Shown here: piece after piece, positions 1 to 7,081 of the stretch
Layout of the letters: each line of letters starts with the position of its first letter
Position numbering within the stretch: the first letter of the stretch is position 1
NCBI GenBank assembly: GCA_903848645.1
Contig: CAINGU010000050.1
Span: forward strand, 62,001 to 126,000
DNA from: an uncultured cyanobacterium
Lineage (GTDB): Bacteria > Cyanobacteriota > Cyanobacteriia > Cyanobacteriales > Nostocaceae
DNA length: 64,000 bases
Reading direction: 5' to 3'
Program-made: the position numbers and the translations under genes
The notes under the pieces: model-generated
Seen by the model: only the letters and a program-made list of their open reading frames with translations
The model's database searches: none
What the model was told of the DNA's origin: nothing

Positions 1-15
1 ACGGATATTTTAGTT

Positions 16-80
16 TAAGACTTCTTTCTTCTGTTGACTTCTTTCTTCTGTTGACTTCTGACTCCTGACTTCTGACTCCA
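16..80. repeat. short tandem repeat (ACTTCT/GACTTCT type)
   Basis: A 17-base unit beginning ACTTCTTTCTTCTGTTG is repeated twice and then runs into shorter copies of GACTTCTGACTCC. It is one of the heptamer-like short repeats common between cyanobacterial genes. It lies upstream of rpsA and I see no coding potential in it. Confidence 0.6.
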
Positions 81-244
81 AAATATGATATAATTTTATG
101 TCTGGAAGTTGATATGTGTTAAGACTAGCTATTCTAAGCTAGGATAAGACAGCAATGTAAGTGGAAATTGTCCTCCCACTACTTACATATAAACTGAATT
201 TATGACAAAACCTTTACGGAGACTAGACCCAGGAACACATTAGC

Positions 245-1345
245 ATGGTCAATCAGAACTTAACCGCTACAGAAATTGGATTTACCCACGAAGATTTCGC
301 TGCTCTACTTGATAAATACGACTATCACTTCAGCCCTGGTGATGTCGTACCGGGTACAGTTTTCAGTATAGAGCCGCGCGGCGCTCTGATTGACATAGGT
401 GCGAAAACCGCAGCATATATACCCATACAAGAAATGTCTATTAACCGGGTCGATGCCCCGGAAGAAGTCTTACAATCAAACGAAACACGGGAATTTTTCA
501 TTCTTACCGATGAAAATGAAGATGGTCAGCTTACCCTTTCAATTCGTCGGATTGAGTATATGCGGGCTTGGGAACGAGTACGGCAGTTGCAAGCAGAAGA
601 TGCTACTGTCCGTTCTGGCGTTTTCGCAACCAACCGTGGTGGTGCATTAGTGCGAATTGAAGGATTGCGCGGCTTTATCCCCGGTTCTCATATTAGCACT
701 CGCAAACCCAAGGAAGATTTGGTAGGTGAAGAACTACCTTTGAAATTCCTCGAAGTAGATGAAGAGCGTAACCGTCTAGTTCTCTCCCATCGTCGGGCGC
801 TGGTTGAGCGCAAGATGAACCGCTTGGAAGTTGGCGAAGTGGTCATTGGTACTGTTCGCGGTATCAAACCTTACGGTGCTTTCATTGATATTGGTGGCGT
901 GAGCGGACTGCTACATATTTCTGAGATTTCCCACGAGCATATTGACACTCCTCATAGTGTGTTCAATGTCAATGATGAAGTGAAAGTAATGATCATTGAC
1001 TTGGATGCAGAAAGGGGACGGATTTCGCTGTCTACTAAACAGTTAGAACCTGAACCTGGTGACATGATCAAGAACCGTGATTTGGTTTACGATAAGGCCG
1101 AAGAAATGGCAGCTAAGTATCGGGAACAATTGCTTGCCAAACAGCAAGGTATTACTATACCTGCGGAAGTAGCACCTGTGGAAGCTGTAGCTGAAGAAGC
1201 CGTAGCTGAAGAAGTCGCATCTGTGGAAGCTGTAGCTGTGGAAACTGTAGCTGAAGAAGTTGCACCTGTGGAAGCTGTAGCTGAGGAAGAAATTCCCGCA
1301 GCAACAGAAATTGAAGAAGAGATCCCAGCAGCTATTGAATCATAG
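245..1345 (+). CDS. rpsA: 30S ribosomal protein S1
   Basis: Ribosomal protein S1 binds mRNA on the small subunit and helps initiation. Three S1 (OB-fold) RNA-binding domains are visible, near residues 31-100, 118-185 and 198-270. The third carries the classic GAFIDIGG...GLLHISEIS core. The 366-residue length fits the short three-domain S1 of cyanobacteria, not the six-domain enterobacterial form. The last 55 or so residues are a low-complexity Glu/Ala/Val tail built on a repeated EAVAEE/VAPVEAVAEE motif, which probably varies between strains. The ATG at 245 is preceded by a long untranslated leader, and a clear terminator follows the stop, so the gene looks monocistronic. Confidence 0.95.
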   Translation: MVNQNLTATEIGFTHEDFAALLDKYDYHFSPGDVVPGTVFSIEPRGALIDIGAKTAAYIPIQEMSINRVDAPEEVLQSNETREFFILTDENEDGQLTLSIRRIEYMRAWERVRQLQAEDATVRSGVFATNRGGALVRIEGLRGFIPGSHISTRKPKEDLVGEELPLKFLEVDEERNRLVLSHRRALVERKMNRLEVGEVVIGTVRGIKPYGAFIDIGGVSGLLHISEISHEHIDTPHSVFNVNDEVKVMIIDLDAERGRISLSTKQLEPEPGDMIKNRDLVYDKAEEMAAKYREQLLAKQQGITIPAEVAPVEAVAEEAVAEEVASVEAVAVETVAEEVAPVEAVAEEEIPAATEIEEEIPAAIES

Positions 1346-1393
1346 ATTGATAGTTGTAATTACCTACAACTGAGATCATGAAAGTATTGAATT

Positions 1394-1417
1394 AAGAGGG
1401 TTTTTCCCTCTTTTTTT
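1394..1417 (+). terminator. rho-independent terminator of rpsA
   Basis: A hairpin with arms AAGAGGG and CCCTCTT and a five-T loop is followed at once by a run of T, about 50 bases after the rpsA stop codon. Confidence 0.85.
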
Positions 1418-1437
1418 ATGGCAATTGGCTATTAAAA

Positions 1438-1475
1438 ATTTTAGATTTTGGATTTTAGATTTTGGATTGGGAATT
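1438..1475. repeat. GATTTTGGATTTTA short repeats flanking a MITE-like element
   Basis: Copies of GGATTTTAGATTTT lie here. The reverse-complement form (AAATCCAAAATCC) is at 1689-1729, on the other side of the element at 1508-1689. The two arrays are inverted relative to each other and could pair at long range. Confidence 0.55.
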
Positions 1476-1507
1476 TTCGGTACAAACCCCACCCCTTCAG
1501 GGCGGAA

Positions 1508-1689
1508 TTAACCCTGTTCTGTCAGATTGGGAAAATGGAATATCTGAAAGGTTTACGGGGCTTTGGTTTTGACATTTTATGCAGCAATTTTATTTATTAA
1601 TAAATAAAAAAGTGCCAAACCTTGATGAAATAAGAGTTACAAAAGATGGATTCGATTATTGTTTTCCGAGAGTGACAAAACAGGGTTAA
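1508..1689. mobile_element. MITE-like element with 17-bp terminal inverted repeats
   Basis: The 182-bp segment starts TTAACCCTGTTCTGTCA and ends TGACAAAACAGGGTTAA. These are inverted repeats over 17 bp with one mismatch. The interior is AT-rich and has no open reading frame of note. The structure fits a non-autonomous miniature element derived from a transposase-bearing IS, but the parent IS cannot be named from this window. It fills most of the 419-bp gap between rpsA and the HAD-family gene. Confidence 0.6.
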
Positions 1690-1764
1690 ATCCAAAATCC
1701 AAAATCCAAAATCGTAAATCCAAAATCTATTGACCTATTCCCTGTTCTTTAACAACTGAAAAAT

Positions 1765-2499
1765 ATGGTAACTATTAAATGTAAAAACATTGCGTTTTCT
1801 CATATTAAAGCAATTTTATTTGATAAGAACGGTACTTTAGAAGATTCCGAGTCATATTTAAGAACATTGGGACAAAAAGCAACGCGGATAATAGACGCGC
1901 AAATTCCCGGTATTGGTGAACCTTTATTAATGGCTTTTGGTATTAATGGCAATTTCTTAGATCCAGCAGGTTTAATATCGGTAGCGAGTCGTAAAGAAAC
2001 GGAAGTTGCAGCAGCAGCTTACATTGCGGAAACCGGAAGAGGATGGTTTGAGTCTTTAAAAATTGCCCGTCAAGCTTTAGAAGAGGCTGATCAATATGTT
2101 AACAAAACTCCCTCACCTTTATTTGTGGGTAGTTTGGAGGTATTAAAGTCTTTGTCAGCAGCGGGATTAAAATTGGGGATTCTGTCAGCAGCCACGACTG
2201 AAGATGTGCAGAAATTTGTAACTACTCACCAGTTAGGCGATTATTTGCAACTGGAAAAGGGAGTTGATGAGGGTCCAAGTAAACCAGATCCAACGGTGTT
2301 TTTAGAAGCTTGTCAAGCCTTGGGAGTAGCACCAGGGGCAACTTTAATGGTAGGTGATTCTGTGGGTGATATGCAAATGGCGCGTGATGCTAAAGCTGCT
2401 GGTTGTATTGGTATTACTTGGATTGGAAGGGCAGATAATGTTAAAGGTGCAGATGTGGTAATTAATCAACTTGAGGAAATTCAGATTATTGAGGATTGA
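1765..2499 (+). CDS. HAD-superfamily hydrolase-like protein
   Basis: This is a 244-residue HAD-fold protein, probably a cytoplasmic phosphatase-like enzyme. Motif I is FDKNGTL with nucleophile Asp20. Motif II is around ILSAATTED, the motif III lysine is in SKPDPTVF, and motif IV is VGDSVGDMQMA. A helical cap sits between motifs I and II, as in phosphoglycolate phosphatase relatives. The oddity is in motif I: the second acidic residue, normally Asp two positions after the nucleophile, is Asn22 (codon AAC). That residue is the general acid/base in HAD phosphatases, so activity may be reduced or altered. The substrate cannot be predicted. The gene is separated from its neighbours by intergenic gaps. 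Confidence 0.8.
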   Translation: MVTIKCKNIAFSHIKAILFDKNGTLEDSESYLRTLGQKATRIIDAQIPGIGEPLLMAFGINGNFLDPAGLISVASRKETEVAAAAYIAETGRGWFESLKIARQALEEADQYVNKTPSPLFVGSLEVLKSLSAAGLKLGILSAATTEDVQKFVTTHQLGDYLQLEKGVDEGPSKPDPTVFLEACQALGVAPGATLMVGDSVGDMQMARDAKAAGCIGITWIGRADNVKGADVVINQLEEIQIIED

Positions 2500-2607
2500 A
2501 TGATTTCCTAGTTCTATTTATTTACACACCAATTCAGAAAATTTTTGGCAATTAATTCAGTTAAAATTTAAGCGGACTAACTACAAACTACTCACTATCT
2601 CTTAATT

Positions 2608-3363
2608 ATGAATCAATCCAATAATAGTGGCATACTTGAACAGTTTGTAAACATAGTGATGGGTGTAAAAACTGGGAATCAACAACAGTCTCTAAATACA
2701 TCAGCAGCGGATATACAAGAATTAGATATCAAGGCAGTTTTAGTTTATAAATTAGGAACTATTCTGCAAATAGGAGTGATGATTCTTGTGTTGCTGGGAA
2801 TGGAAAAATTAGTAATGTTGATTGATCAAAATTCTGCTTTTCCCAGTTGGTTTAGCACTTTAGTCACGGCATTATTTTTTGGTCTATTAAGTATCCGTTC
2901 CCGCATTTTTTCGCTTTTAGATAATACCCGTTCTCGGACAACTTATGATCAGGTAATTAGACCAAGATGGTCTCCTCCACCTTTAGCATTTCCCATAGTT
3001 TGGATGTTCATTGCCGTTTTGCGGGTAATTTCTTCGGTGTTAATTTGGCAAGAAATGAATCACCAATTTTTGGTATTACCTTTAATTCTGTTTGTCTTAC
3101 ATCTGGCTTTAGGAGATACTTGGAATACGATTTTTACCGTAGAACGGAGATTAGGTGCTGCTGTTCCTGTGGTGATTTTAGGTCCTTGGTTATCGGCTAT
3201 AGTTGTAACGGCAATTTATTGGCAAACTGTTCCTTTAGCGGGAATGATTTTATCTTTTTCTTGCGTATGGCTAACTGTTGCTAGTGCATTGGTGTTAAAA
3301 ATTTGGCAATTAAATGGATCTGAGCCTTTGTATCCTTTAAAATTGGCTGTTGTGGAGAAATAA
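2608..3363 (+). CDS. TspO/MBR-like membrane protein with N-terminal extension
   Basis: The C-terminal 150 or so residues have TspO/MBR (tryptophan-rich sensory protein) features: RPRWSPPPLAFPIVW near residues 118-132, then GDTWNTIF and PWLSAIVVTAIYW. TspO proteins are five-helix membrane proteins that bind porphyrins or other hydrophobic ligands and act in stress signalling. Six or so hydrophobic segments are visible. At 251 residues it is about 90 longer than a usual bacterial TspO; the extra N-terminus is a polar stretch of about 45 residues plus one or two hydrophobic segments. The family call rests on the PRW-SPPP motif and spacing. The ligand is unknown. Confidence 0.75.
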   Translation: MNQSNNSGILEQFVNIVMGVKTGNQQQSLNTSAADIQELDIKAVLVYKLGTILQIGVMILVLLGMEKLVMLIDQNSAFPSWFSTLVTALFFGLLSIRSRIFSLLDNTRSRTTYDQVIRPRWSPPPLAFPIVWMFIAVLRVISSVLIWQEMNHQFLVLPLILFVLHLALGDTWNTIFTVERRLGAAVPVVILGPWLSAIVVTAIYWQTVPLAGMILSFSCVWLTVASALVLKIWQLNGSEPLYPLKLAVVEK

Positions 3364-3460
3364 ATAGTCAAAATTCACCTTGAAGGGAAAGCAAAGAGCG
3401 CATTTAATATCCATGAAAAACGGTAGGGAAGAATTAATTCTCTACCACTAATAATACCAG

Positions 3461-3736
3461 TTAACACCGATAATCACGCTCCATATCACCACAGAAAGAA
3501 ACAGCAACTTTGTAGCCGATACGAAGTCCATATAGTCTAGCTAATGGGTTTTTATTCCGTAAATAATGCGCTGATTCTATGCCTGTTTTATCAATAGCAT
3601 ATTCACCTGTTTCTATATCAATAATTATCATTTTACCGATGTTTTCTTCGGTGTCTACTTGCTGACGAATGCCATTTTCATATAATTCTTTGGCACGTTT
3701 GGCGACTTCTTCGCTGCTGAGGAGAATGGCTTGCAT
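3461..3736 (-). CDS. conserved hypothetical protein, 91 aa
   Basis: This is a small soluble protein. Its first 35 residues are helical (SSEEVAKRAKELYENGIRQQ). A strand-rich part follows with GKMIIIDIETGEY and GIESAHYLRNKNPLARLYG. I do not recognise a named family with certainty. The composition resembles small cyanobacterial proteins found near toxin-antitoxin genes, and it sits at the edge of such an island. It points away from the PIN-domain pair across 264 bp of repeat-rich DNA, so it is not in an operon with it. Confidence 0.6.
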   Translation of the reverse strand: MQAILLSSEEVAKRAKELYENGIRQQVDTEENIGKMIIIDIETGEYAIDKTGIESAHYLRNKNPLARLYGLRIGYKVAVSFCGDMERDYRC

Positions 3737-3792
3737 TTTATTTCATCCTTTTTCGTCATTAGTTTATTATACTTTATAAAGTATTTAATTTG

Positions 3793-3950
3793 ATTAAGTA
3801 AGAGCGATTCCTGTGGAGCGCTTCGCTATCGCACGACTTCCACCGTTAACTAAAAGCGATCGCACTTGTCCCACCATTAACTAAGAGCGATACCTATCCT
3901 TTCGGCTCTCGTAAGGGATACGGTAAGCTATGCTAACGCACATCTTCACC
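3793..3950. repeat. cluster of HIP1-rich short repeats
   Basis: The stretch contains repeated ...TTAACTAAGAGCGAT and GCGATCGC (HIP1) motifs, plus a GCGCTTCGCTATCGC motif. Part of it (3858-3891, GATCGCACTT...AAGAGCGAT) recurs at 4657-4690 with two differences over 34 bp, on the far side of the PIN-domain toxin-antitoxin genes. Related GCTTCGCTAT motifs appear near 47980 and 59553. Confidence 0.65.
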
Positions 3951-4000
3951 ATCAGTTAAATTGATATATAATTAAGATGAATAATTTTTGATATCTTCTC

Positions 4001-4222
4001 ATGACATTACAAGAATTGCAAAAACAAGTATTACAGTTACCAATGAGCGATCGCTGGCAATTGGTACAAACTGTATTAGAATCAATACAACAAGAAACTA
4101 TATCACTATCAAAGAAGGGTAATTTATCTCGACTGCGTGGTATTGCTAAGAGTGTAAATATCTCAAATAATGAGAATATTAATGGAGATTATGCTACTTA
4201 TCTAACTGAAAAATACAAATGA
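4001..4222 (+). CDS. antitoxin component of a PIN-domain toxin-antitoxin pair
   Basis: This 73-residue protein would neutralise the adjacent PIN toxin. Its first 30 residues (LQELQKQVLQLPMSDRWQLV) match the helical start typical of cyanobacterial type II antitoxins. The C-terminus is polar and probably disordered until bound to toxin. The stop codon overlaps the start of the next gene by 4 bp (ATGA), which indicates translational coupling. Antitoxin-toxin order, small size and coupling support the role; the protein sequence alone would not. Autoregulation by the complex is usual for such pairs, but I do not see an operator. Confidence 0.75.
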   Translation: MTLQELQKQVLQLPMSDRWQLVQTVLESIQQETISLSKKGNLSRLRGIAKSVNISNNENINGDYATYLTEKYK

Positions 4223-4635
4223 AGCGAGTTTTTATTGATACGAATGTGGTTTTAGATTTTTTACTAGAAAGAGAACCTTTTGTGGAAGATGCAGTCAAGC
4301 TATTTGCAAAAATTGATGCAGGTGAGATTATCGGGTTTATTGCTGCTACTACAATTACTAATATTTATTATATTATTCGTAAAGCAGCAGGTGTAAAAGT
4401 TGCTCAAGATGCAATTTCTCAAATTCTCACAGATTTACATATTTGCACGGTTGATAGAAATATTTTGGAAGCAGCAGTAGCTTTAAATTTTCAAGATTTT
4501 GAGGATGCTGTGCAGTATGCTTGTGCTATGAAATCAATGGTAGATGTGATTGTAACTCGTGATGTGTCTGGATTTTTAGGTTCAGAAATTCCAGTGATGT
4601 TAGCTGGGGAGTTAAATAATATTTCTAGGGAGTAA
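4219..4635 (+). CDS. PIN-domain toxin (VapC-like ribonuclease)
   Basis: PIN domains are Mg-dependent RNases. The N-terminal RVFIDTNVVLDFLLER gives the first acidic residue and conserved Asn. Central acidic residues lie in EAAVALNFQDFEDAVQYACA (Asp/Glu pair), and the final Asp is in VIVTRDVSGF. At 138 residues the length is typical. It overlaps the antitoxin by 4 bp and follows it in the same direction. With the antitoxin it forms an 800-bp cassette bounded by 34-bp direct repeats, which suggests independent acquisition. The target RNA cannot be told. Confidence 0.88.
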   Translation: MKRVFIDTNVVLDFLLEREPFVEDAVKLFAKIDAGEIIGFIAATTITNIYYIIRKAAGVKVAQDAISQILTDLHICTVDRNILEAAVALNFQDFEDAVQYACAMKSMVDVIVTRDVSGFLGSEIPVMLAGELNNISRE

Positions 4636-4656
4636 CCAGGTAATTTTCACAGATGA

Positions 4657-4690
4657 GATCGCACTTCTTCCACCATTAACTAAGAGCGAT
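4657..4690. repeat. 34-bp direct repeat downstream of PIN toxin-antitoxin genes
   Basis: This is the second copy of the repeat at 3858-3891: 32 of 34 positions are the same, including an unbroken 20-bp core beginning CACCATTAAC. The two copies are in the same orientation and enclose the toxin-antitoxin pair. Confidence 0.7.
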
Positions 4691-4750
4691 CGCACACCTT
4701 ATACCATAAAACTATCTGATTAAATTTTTAAGATTTTGTAAATTTATGTC

Positions 4751-4779
4751 TTGACTTTTTGCGTACATTTAGCTATACA
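4751..4779 (+). promoter_or_regulatory. predicted sigma70-type promoter of the retron
   Basis: A -35 box TTGACT (4751-4756) and a -10 box TATACA (4774-4779) are separated by 17 bases. Transcription would start near 4786, about 55 bases before the inverted repeat that opens the putative retron RNA. It would cover both that RNA and the reverse transcriptase. Confidence 0.55.
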
Positions 4780-4839
4780 ATATATGACAGCTAAACACAA
4801 ATCATCAACTTTAGATGATCACCTATACTAGCTACTTAA

Positions 4840-4980
4840 ATCACTTGCGGTAATAAGTATTGATTTCCGTTGTTGATCCTGCGACGGTGTATTTCACGGT
4901 TAGCCAGCCTTATGCGCTTCTCCTACCCTGGAATTAAGAAAAAAAGGATAGGGTAAGGTTAGAATACATCCGCAAGTGAT
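4840..4980 (+). ncRNA. putative retron msr-msd RNA
   Basis: The 141-nt segment lies 30 bases upstream of the reverse transcriptase. It opens with ATCACTTGCGG (4840-4850) and closes with the exact reverse complement CCGCAAGTGAT (4970-4980). That is the expected arrangement of retron a1/a2 repeats. Inside, CCTACCCT (4922-4929) pairs with AGGGTAAGG (4950-4958) apart from one bulged base. This gives a stem with a purine-rich loop just before a2, where the msd hairpin should lie. The 5' half contains smaller possible stems (msr). The branching guanosine cannot be fixed by eye. The call rests on position, repeats and the linked RT. Confidence 0.7.
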
Positions 4981-5010
4981 ATTTTTTCTTAATTATCCAT
5001 TACGAATATA

Positions 5011-6090
5011 ATGCAACAAGACTCTCAGTTACTTCTAAAACTCACATCCGAAACTTTACGAGAAAAATTCTATGATCTCAGAAAAGTATTGGATATAGCT
5101 GAACTTTTAGAAGTTTCTTATGATCATCTTGTACATCATATATATCTTATCGAATCTGAGCATCGTTACACAACTTTTGAAATTCCCAAAAAATCTGGTG
5201 GTATTCGTCAAATATCAACTCCGATAACTGCAATTAAAATTATTCAGAAAAAACTTAATCAAGTTTTACAAGCTGTATATCAAACAAAGCCATCAGTGCA
5301 TGGTTTTGTGAATGGTAAAAATATTGTAACTAATGCTCAAGCTCATGCTAGAAAACGCTATGTTTTCAATATTGATTTAAAAGATTTTTTCCCTTCTATT
5401 AATTTTGGTCGGGTGCGGGGTATGTTAATGGCTACCCCTTATAATTTACCTCCAGATGTAGCGACAGTTCTAGCACAGATTTGTTGTTATAACAATCAGT
5501 TACCTCAAGGCGCACCAACTTCACCAATAATTACTAATATGATTTGTGCGAAAATGGATAGTCAATTACAAAGGTTAGCTAAAGATTGTAAAGCTACTTA
5601 TACAAGATACGCAGATGATATTACTTTTTCAACTACTTTACCTAAATTCCCTAATAAGTTAGCATACGTATTGACTGGAGAAGATACAGAAAAAGTTTTT
5701 ATTGGTAATCGTTTACTAGCAATTATTCATGAAAATGGATTTGAGGTAAATGAGCAGAAAATTAGACTCCAAGTGAAAGGTAATCATCAAGAAGTAACAG
5801 GATTAACAACTAATGTTTTTCCTAATGTTGATAGAAAATATGTGCGTCAAGTTCGCGCAATGCTTTATGCCTGGAATAAGTTTGGACTTGAAGCTGCGGA
5901 AAATGAATATTTTGAGAAATATCTATCTAAGTCAAGATTACCTATAAAACAAAAACTAGAATTTAAGCAGGTACTAAGGGGGAAAATTGAGTTTATAGGT
6001 ATGGTTAAAGGTAAAGAAGATTCTATTTATCAAAAATATATCAACCAATATAAAATATTGCGAAATAAAAAATCTACTAACTCACACTAA
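5011..6090 (+). CDS. retron reverse transcriptase
   Basis: This enzyme would copy part of the adjacent RNA into multicopy single-stranded DNA. The RT domain is complete: NAQAH at residues 108-112 (retron NAxxH motif), FNIDLKDFF with Asp122, QGAPTSP at 166-172, catalytic YADD at 200-203, and the retron-specific VTG at 262-264. The 359-residue length is slightly above the usual 300-330. The gene lies 30 bp downstream of the putative msr-msd RNA. No effector gene follows in the same direction: the next two genes converge on it, and the stop codons overlap by 9 bp. The nearest same-strand neighbours are the PIN-domain toxin-antitoxin genes upstream. Retrons are anti-phage defence systems, so the effector here is either missing, atypical or encoded by a neighbour. 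Confidence 0.92.
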   Translation: MQQDSQLLLKLTSETLREKFYDLRKVLDIAELLEVSYDHLVHHIYLIESEHRYTTFEIPKKSGGIRQISTPITAIKIIQKKLNQVLQAVYQTKPSVHGFVNGKNIVTNAQAHARKRYVFNIDLKDFFPSINFGRVRGMLMATPYNLPPDVATVLAQICCYNNQLPQGAPTSPIITNMICAKMDSQLQRLAKDCKATYTRYADDITFSTTLPKFPNKLAYVLTGEDTEKVFIGNRLLAIIHENGFEVNEQKIRLQVKGNHQEVTGLTTNVFPNVDRKYVRQVRAMLYAWNKFGLEAAENEYFEKYLSKSRLPIKQKLEFKQVLRGKIEFIGMVKGKEDSIYQKYINQYKILRNKKSTNSH

Positions 6091-6351
6091 TTCAGCAGCT
6101 AAAAGCCTACCCTCAACTGGTTCATACTCATCTTCTAGTAACCATAACTTAGCTGCTTCATAATTATTACTAGAAAATACAATCTTATCACCCTGTTTAG
6201 GATCATAAACTTGACAATTTCCCTCACTATCACAAAGTAATAACAGAATATATGGAGGTGATAACATTGGATCAATCCATACTTCTGTAAATTCCCAGTT
6301 ATTCTTCACTAGGTCTGGTACGTGGGATGACGTGGTATTGGTTATCTGCAT
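6082..6351 (-). CDS. small acidic protein, possible immunity/antitoxin partner
   Basis: This protein of 75-89 residues is acidic at its end (LLEDEYEPVEGRLLAAELV). I do not recognise the family. It overlaps the preceding gene and is clearly coupled to it. Two starts are possible. The ATG at 6351 has an excellent Shine-Dalgarno (GGGGAGG) but implies a 53-bp overlap. The GTG at 6309 implies an 11-bp overlap and gives a start MKNNWEF. Size, acidity and coupling behind a basic partner resemble an immunity protein or antitoxin; this is inference. Its 3' end overlaps the retron RT gene by 9 bp on the opposite strand. Confidence 0.6.
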   Translation of the reverse strand: MQITNTTSSHVPDLVKNNWEFTEVWIDPMLSPPYILLLLCDSEGNCQVYDPKQGDKIVFSSNNYEAAKLWLLEDEYEPVEGRLLAAELV

Positions 6352-6643
6352 TGATTTTCACCTCCCCATAGTAAAGTGGAATATGGCTACCATCTGCACT
6401 TATTCTATAACCTATTGGTTGATTAAAAAACATCCCATAACGTTCATAGTCACGAATGGTGCCGATAAACTCCCCATTTTTTATTATAGATTGGGCAACT
6501 TGATTCATAGTATTTTCATCATTAAATACATGAGCGGCTTTTCCTTTTTTTAGAAGTCTTTGCATTTGTGGTGTTCCTGGTAAATGCTTGGCAATATGTC
6601 TAACGTCAAGGGTAATGTGACGATTAATTAATTCTGATGTCAT
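6299..6643 (-). CDS. small basic protein, possible RNase-like toxin module
   Basis: This 114-residue protein is rich in His, Arg and Lys. Blocks visible are VRHIAKHLPGTPQMQ (17-31), KAAHVFNDENTM, GTIRDYERYGMFF, PIGYRISADGS and a C-terminal YHVIPRTRPS. The last blocks look like the C-terminal domains of polymorphic or contact-dependent toxins, where a late His/Arg/Thr cluster forms an RNase active site. I believe similar stand-alone proteins occur in Nostocales as a domain of unknown function. It is the first gene of a two-gene unit whose second gene overlaps its end. The toxin role is inference from pattern and context. Confidence 0.6.
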   Translation of the reverse strand: MTSELINRHITLDVRHIAKHLPGTPQMQRLLKKGKAAHVFNDENTMNQVAQSIIKNGEFIGTIRDYERYGMFFNQPIGYRISADGSHIPLYYGEVKINADNQYHVIPRTRPSEE

Positions 6644-7081
6644 TTAATTTTACCTAATTTACTTTATATAACAAACTTAATGAGGTCTATATCTAACCCA
6701 AAATGGTCTATATGGGAGAATACCGTCCTCAGAGGTTGTAATATTACTACTTGCCAAAAAGTATTCTATATGTTGTTTTATACTGTAAAAAATATCTCCC
6801 ACACAGCAGGAGAGATGAAAATGAAGGTGATTATGAGATTAGTTAGTAGTTAAGCTGCTACCATCTTCTCTATTGTTCTGATTGCCCCTGCTGCCTCTTT
6901 ATAAAGTCTCCTACAAAAACCTCCTTCTCCTCTCCGCGCCTGGAAGTTTCTCAACGAACTGTTCGTTGCAATCATCTAAAATCTCCTTCTCCTCTCTGCG
7001 ACTCTGCGCCTCTGCGTGAGACAAAAAAACGGCAGAGAACCGAAATCCTCCACCGTTCAATTAACAATTAAAAAAACCTAA
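6644..7081. other. intergenic region with cyanobacterial short repeats
   Basis: The 438 bp hold no convincing gene. The part from about 6926 to 7021 carries CTCCTTCTCCTCTC... and CTGCGCCTCTGCGTGAG, repeats seen between genes in many cyanobacteria. A short AACGAACTGTTCGTT palindrome lies between two copies. Confidence 0.5.

Noticed and set aside
4861-4920. A riboswitch upstream of the reverse transcriptase
   Set aside because: The stems are better explained as the msr part of a retron RNA because of the flanking a1/a2 repeats and the adjacent RT.
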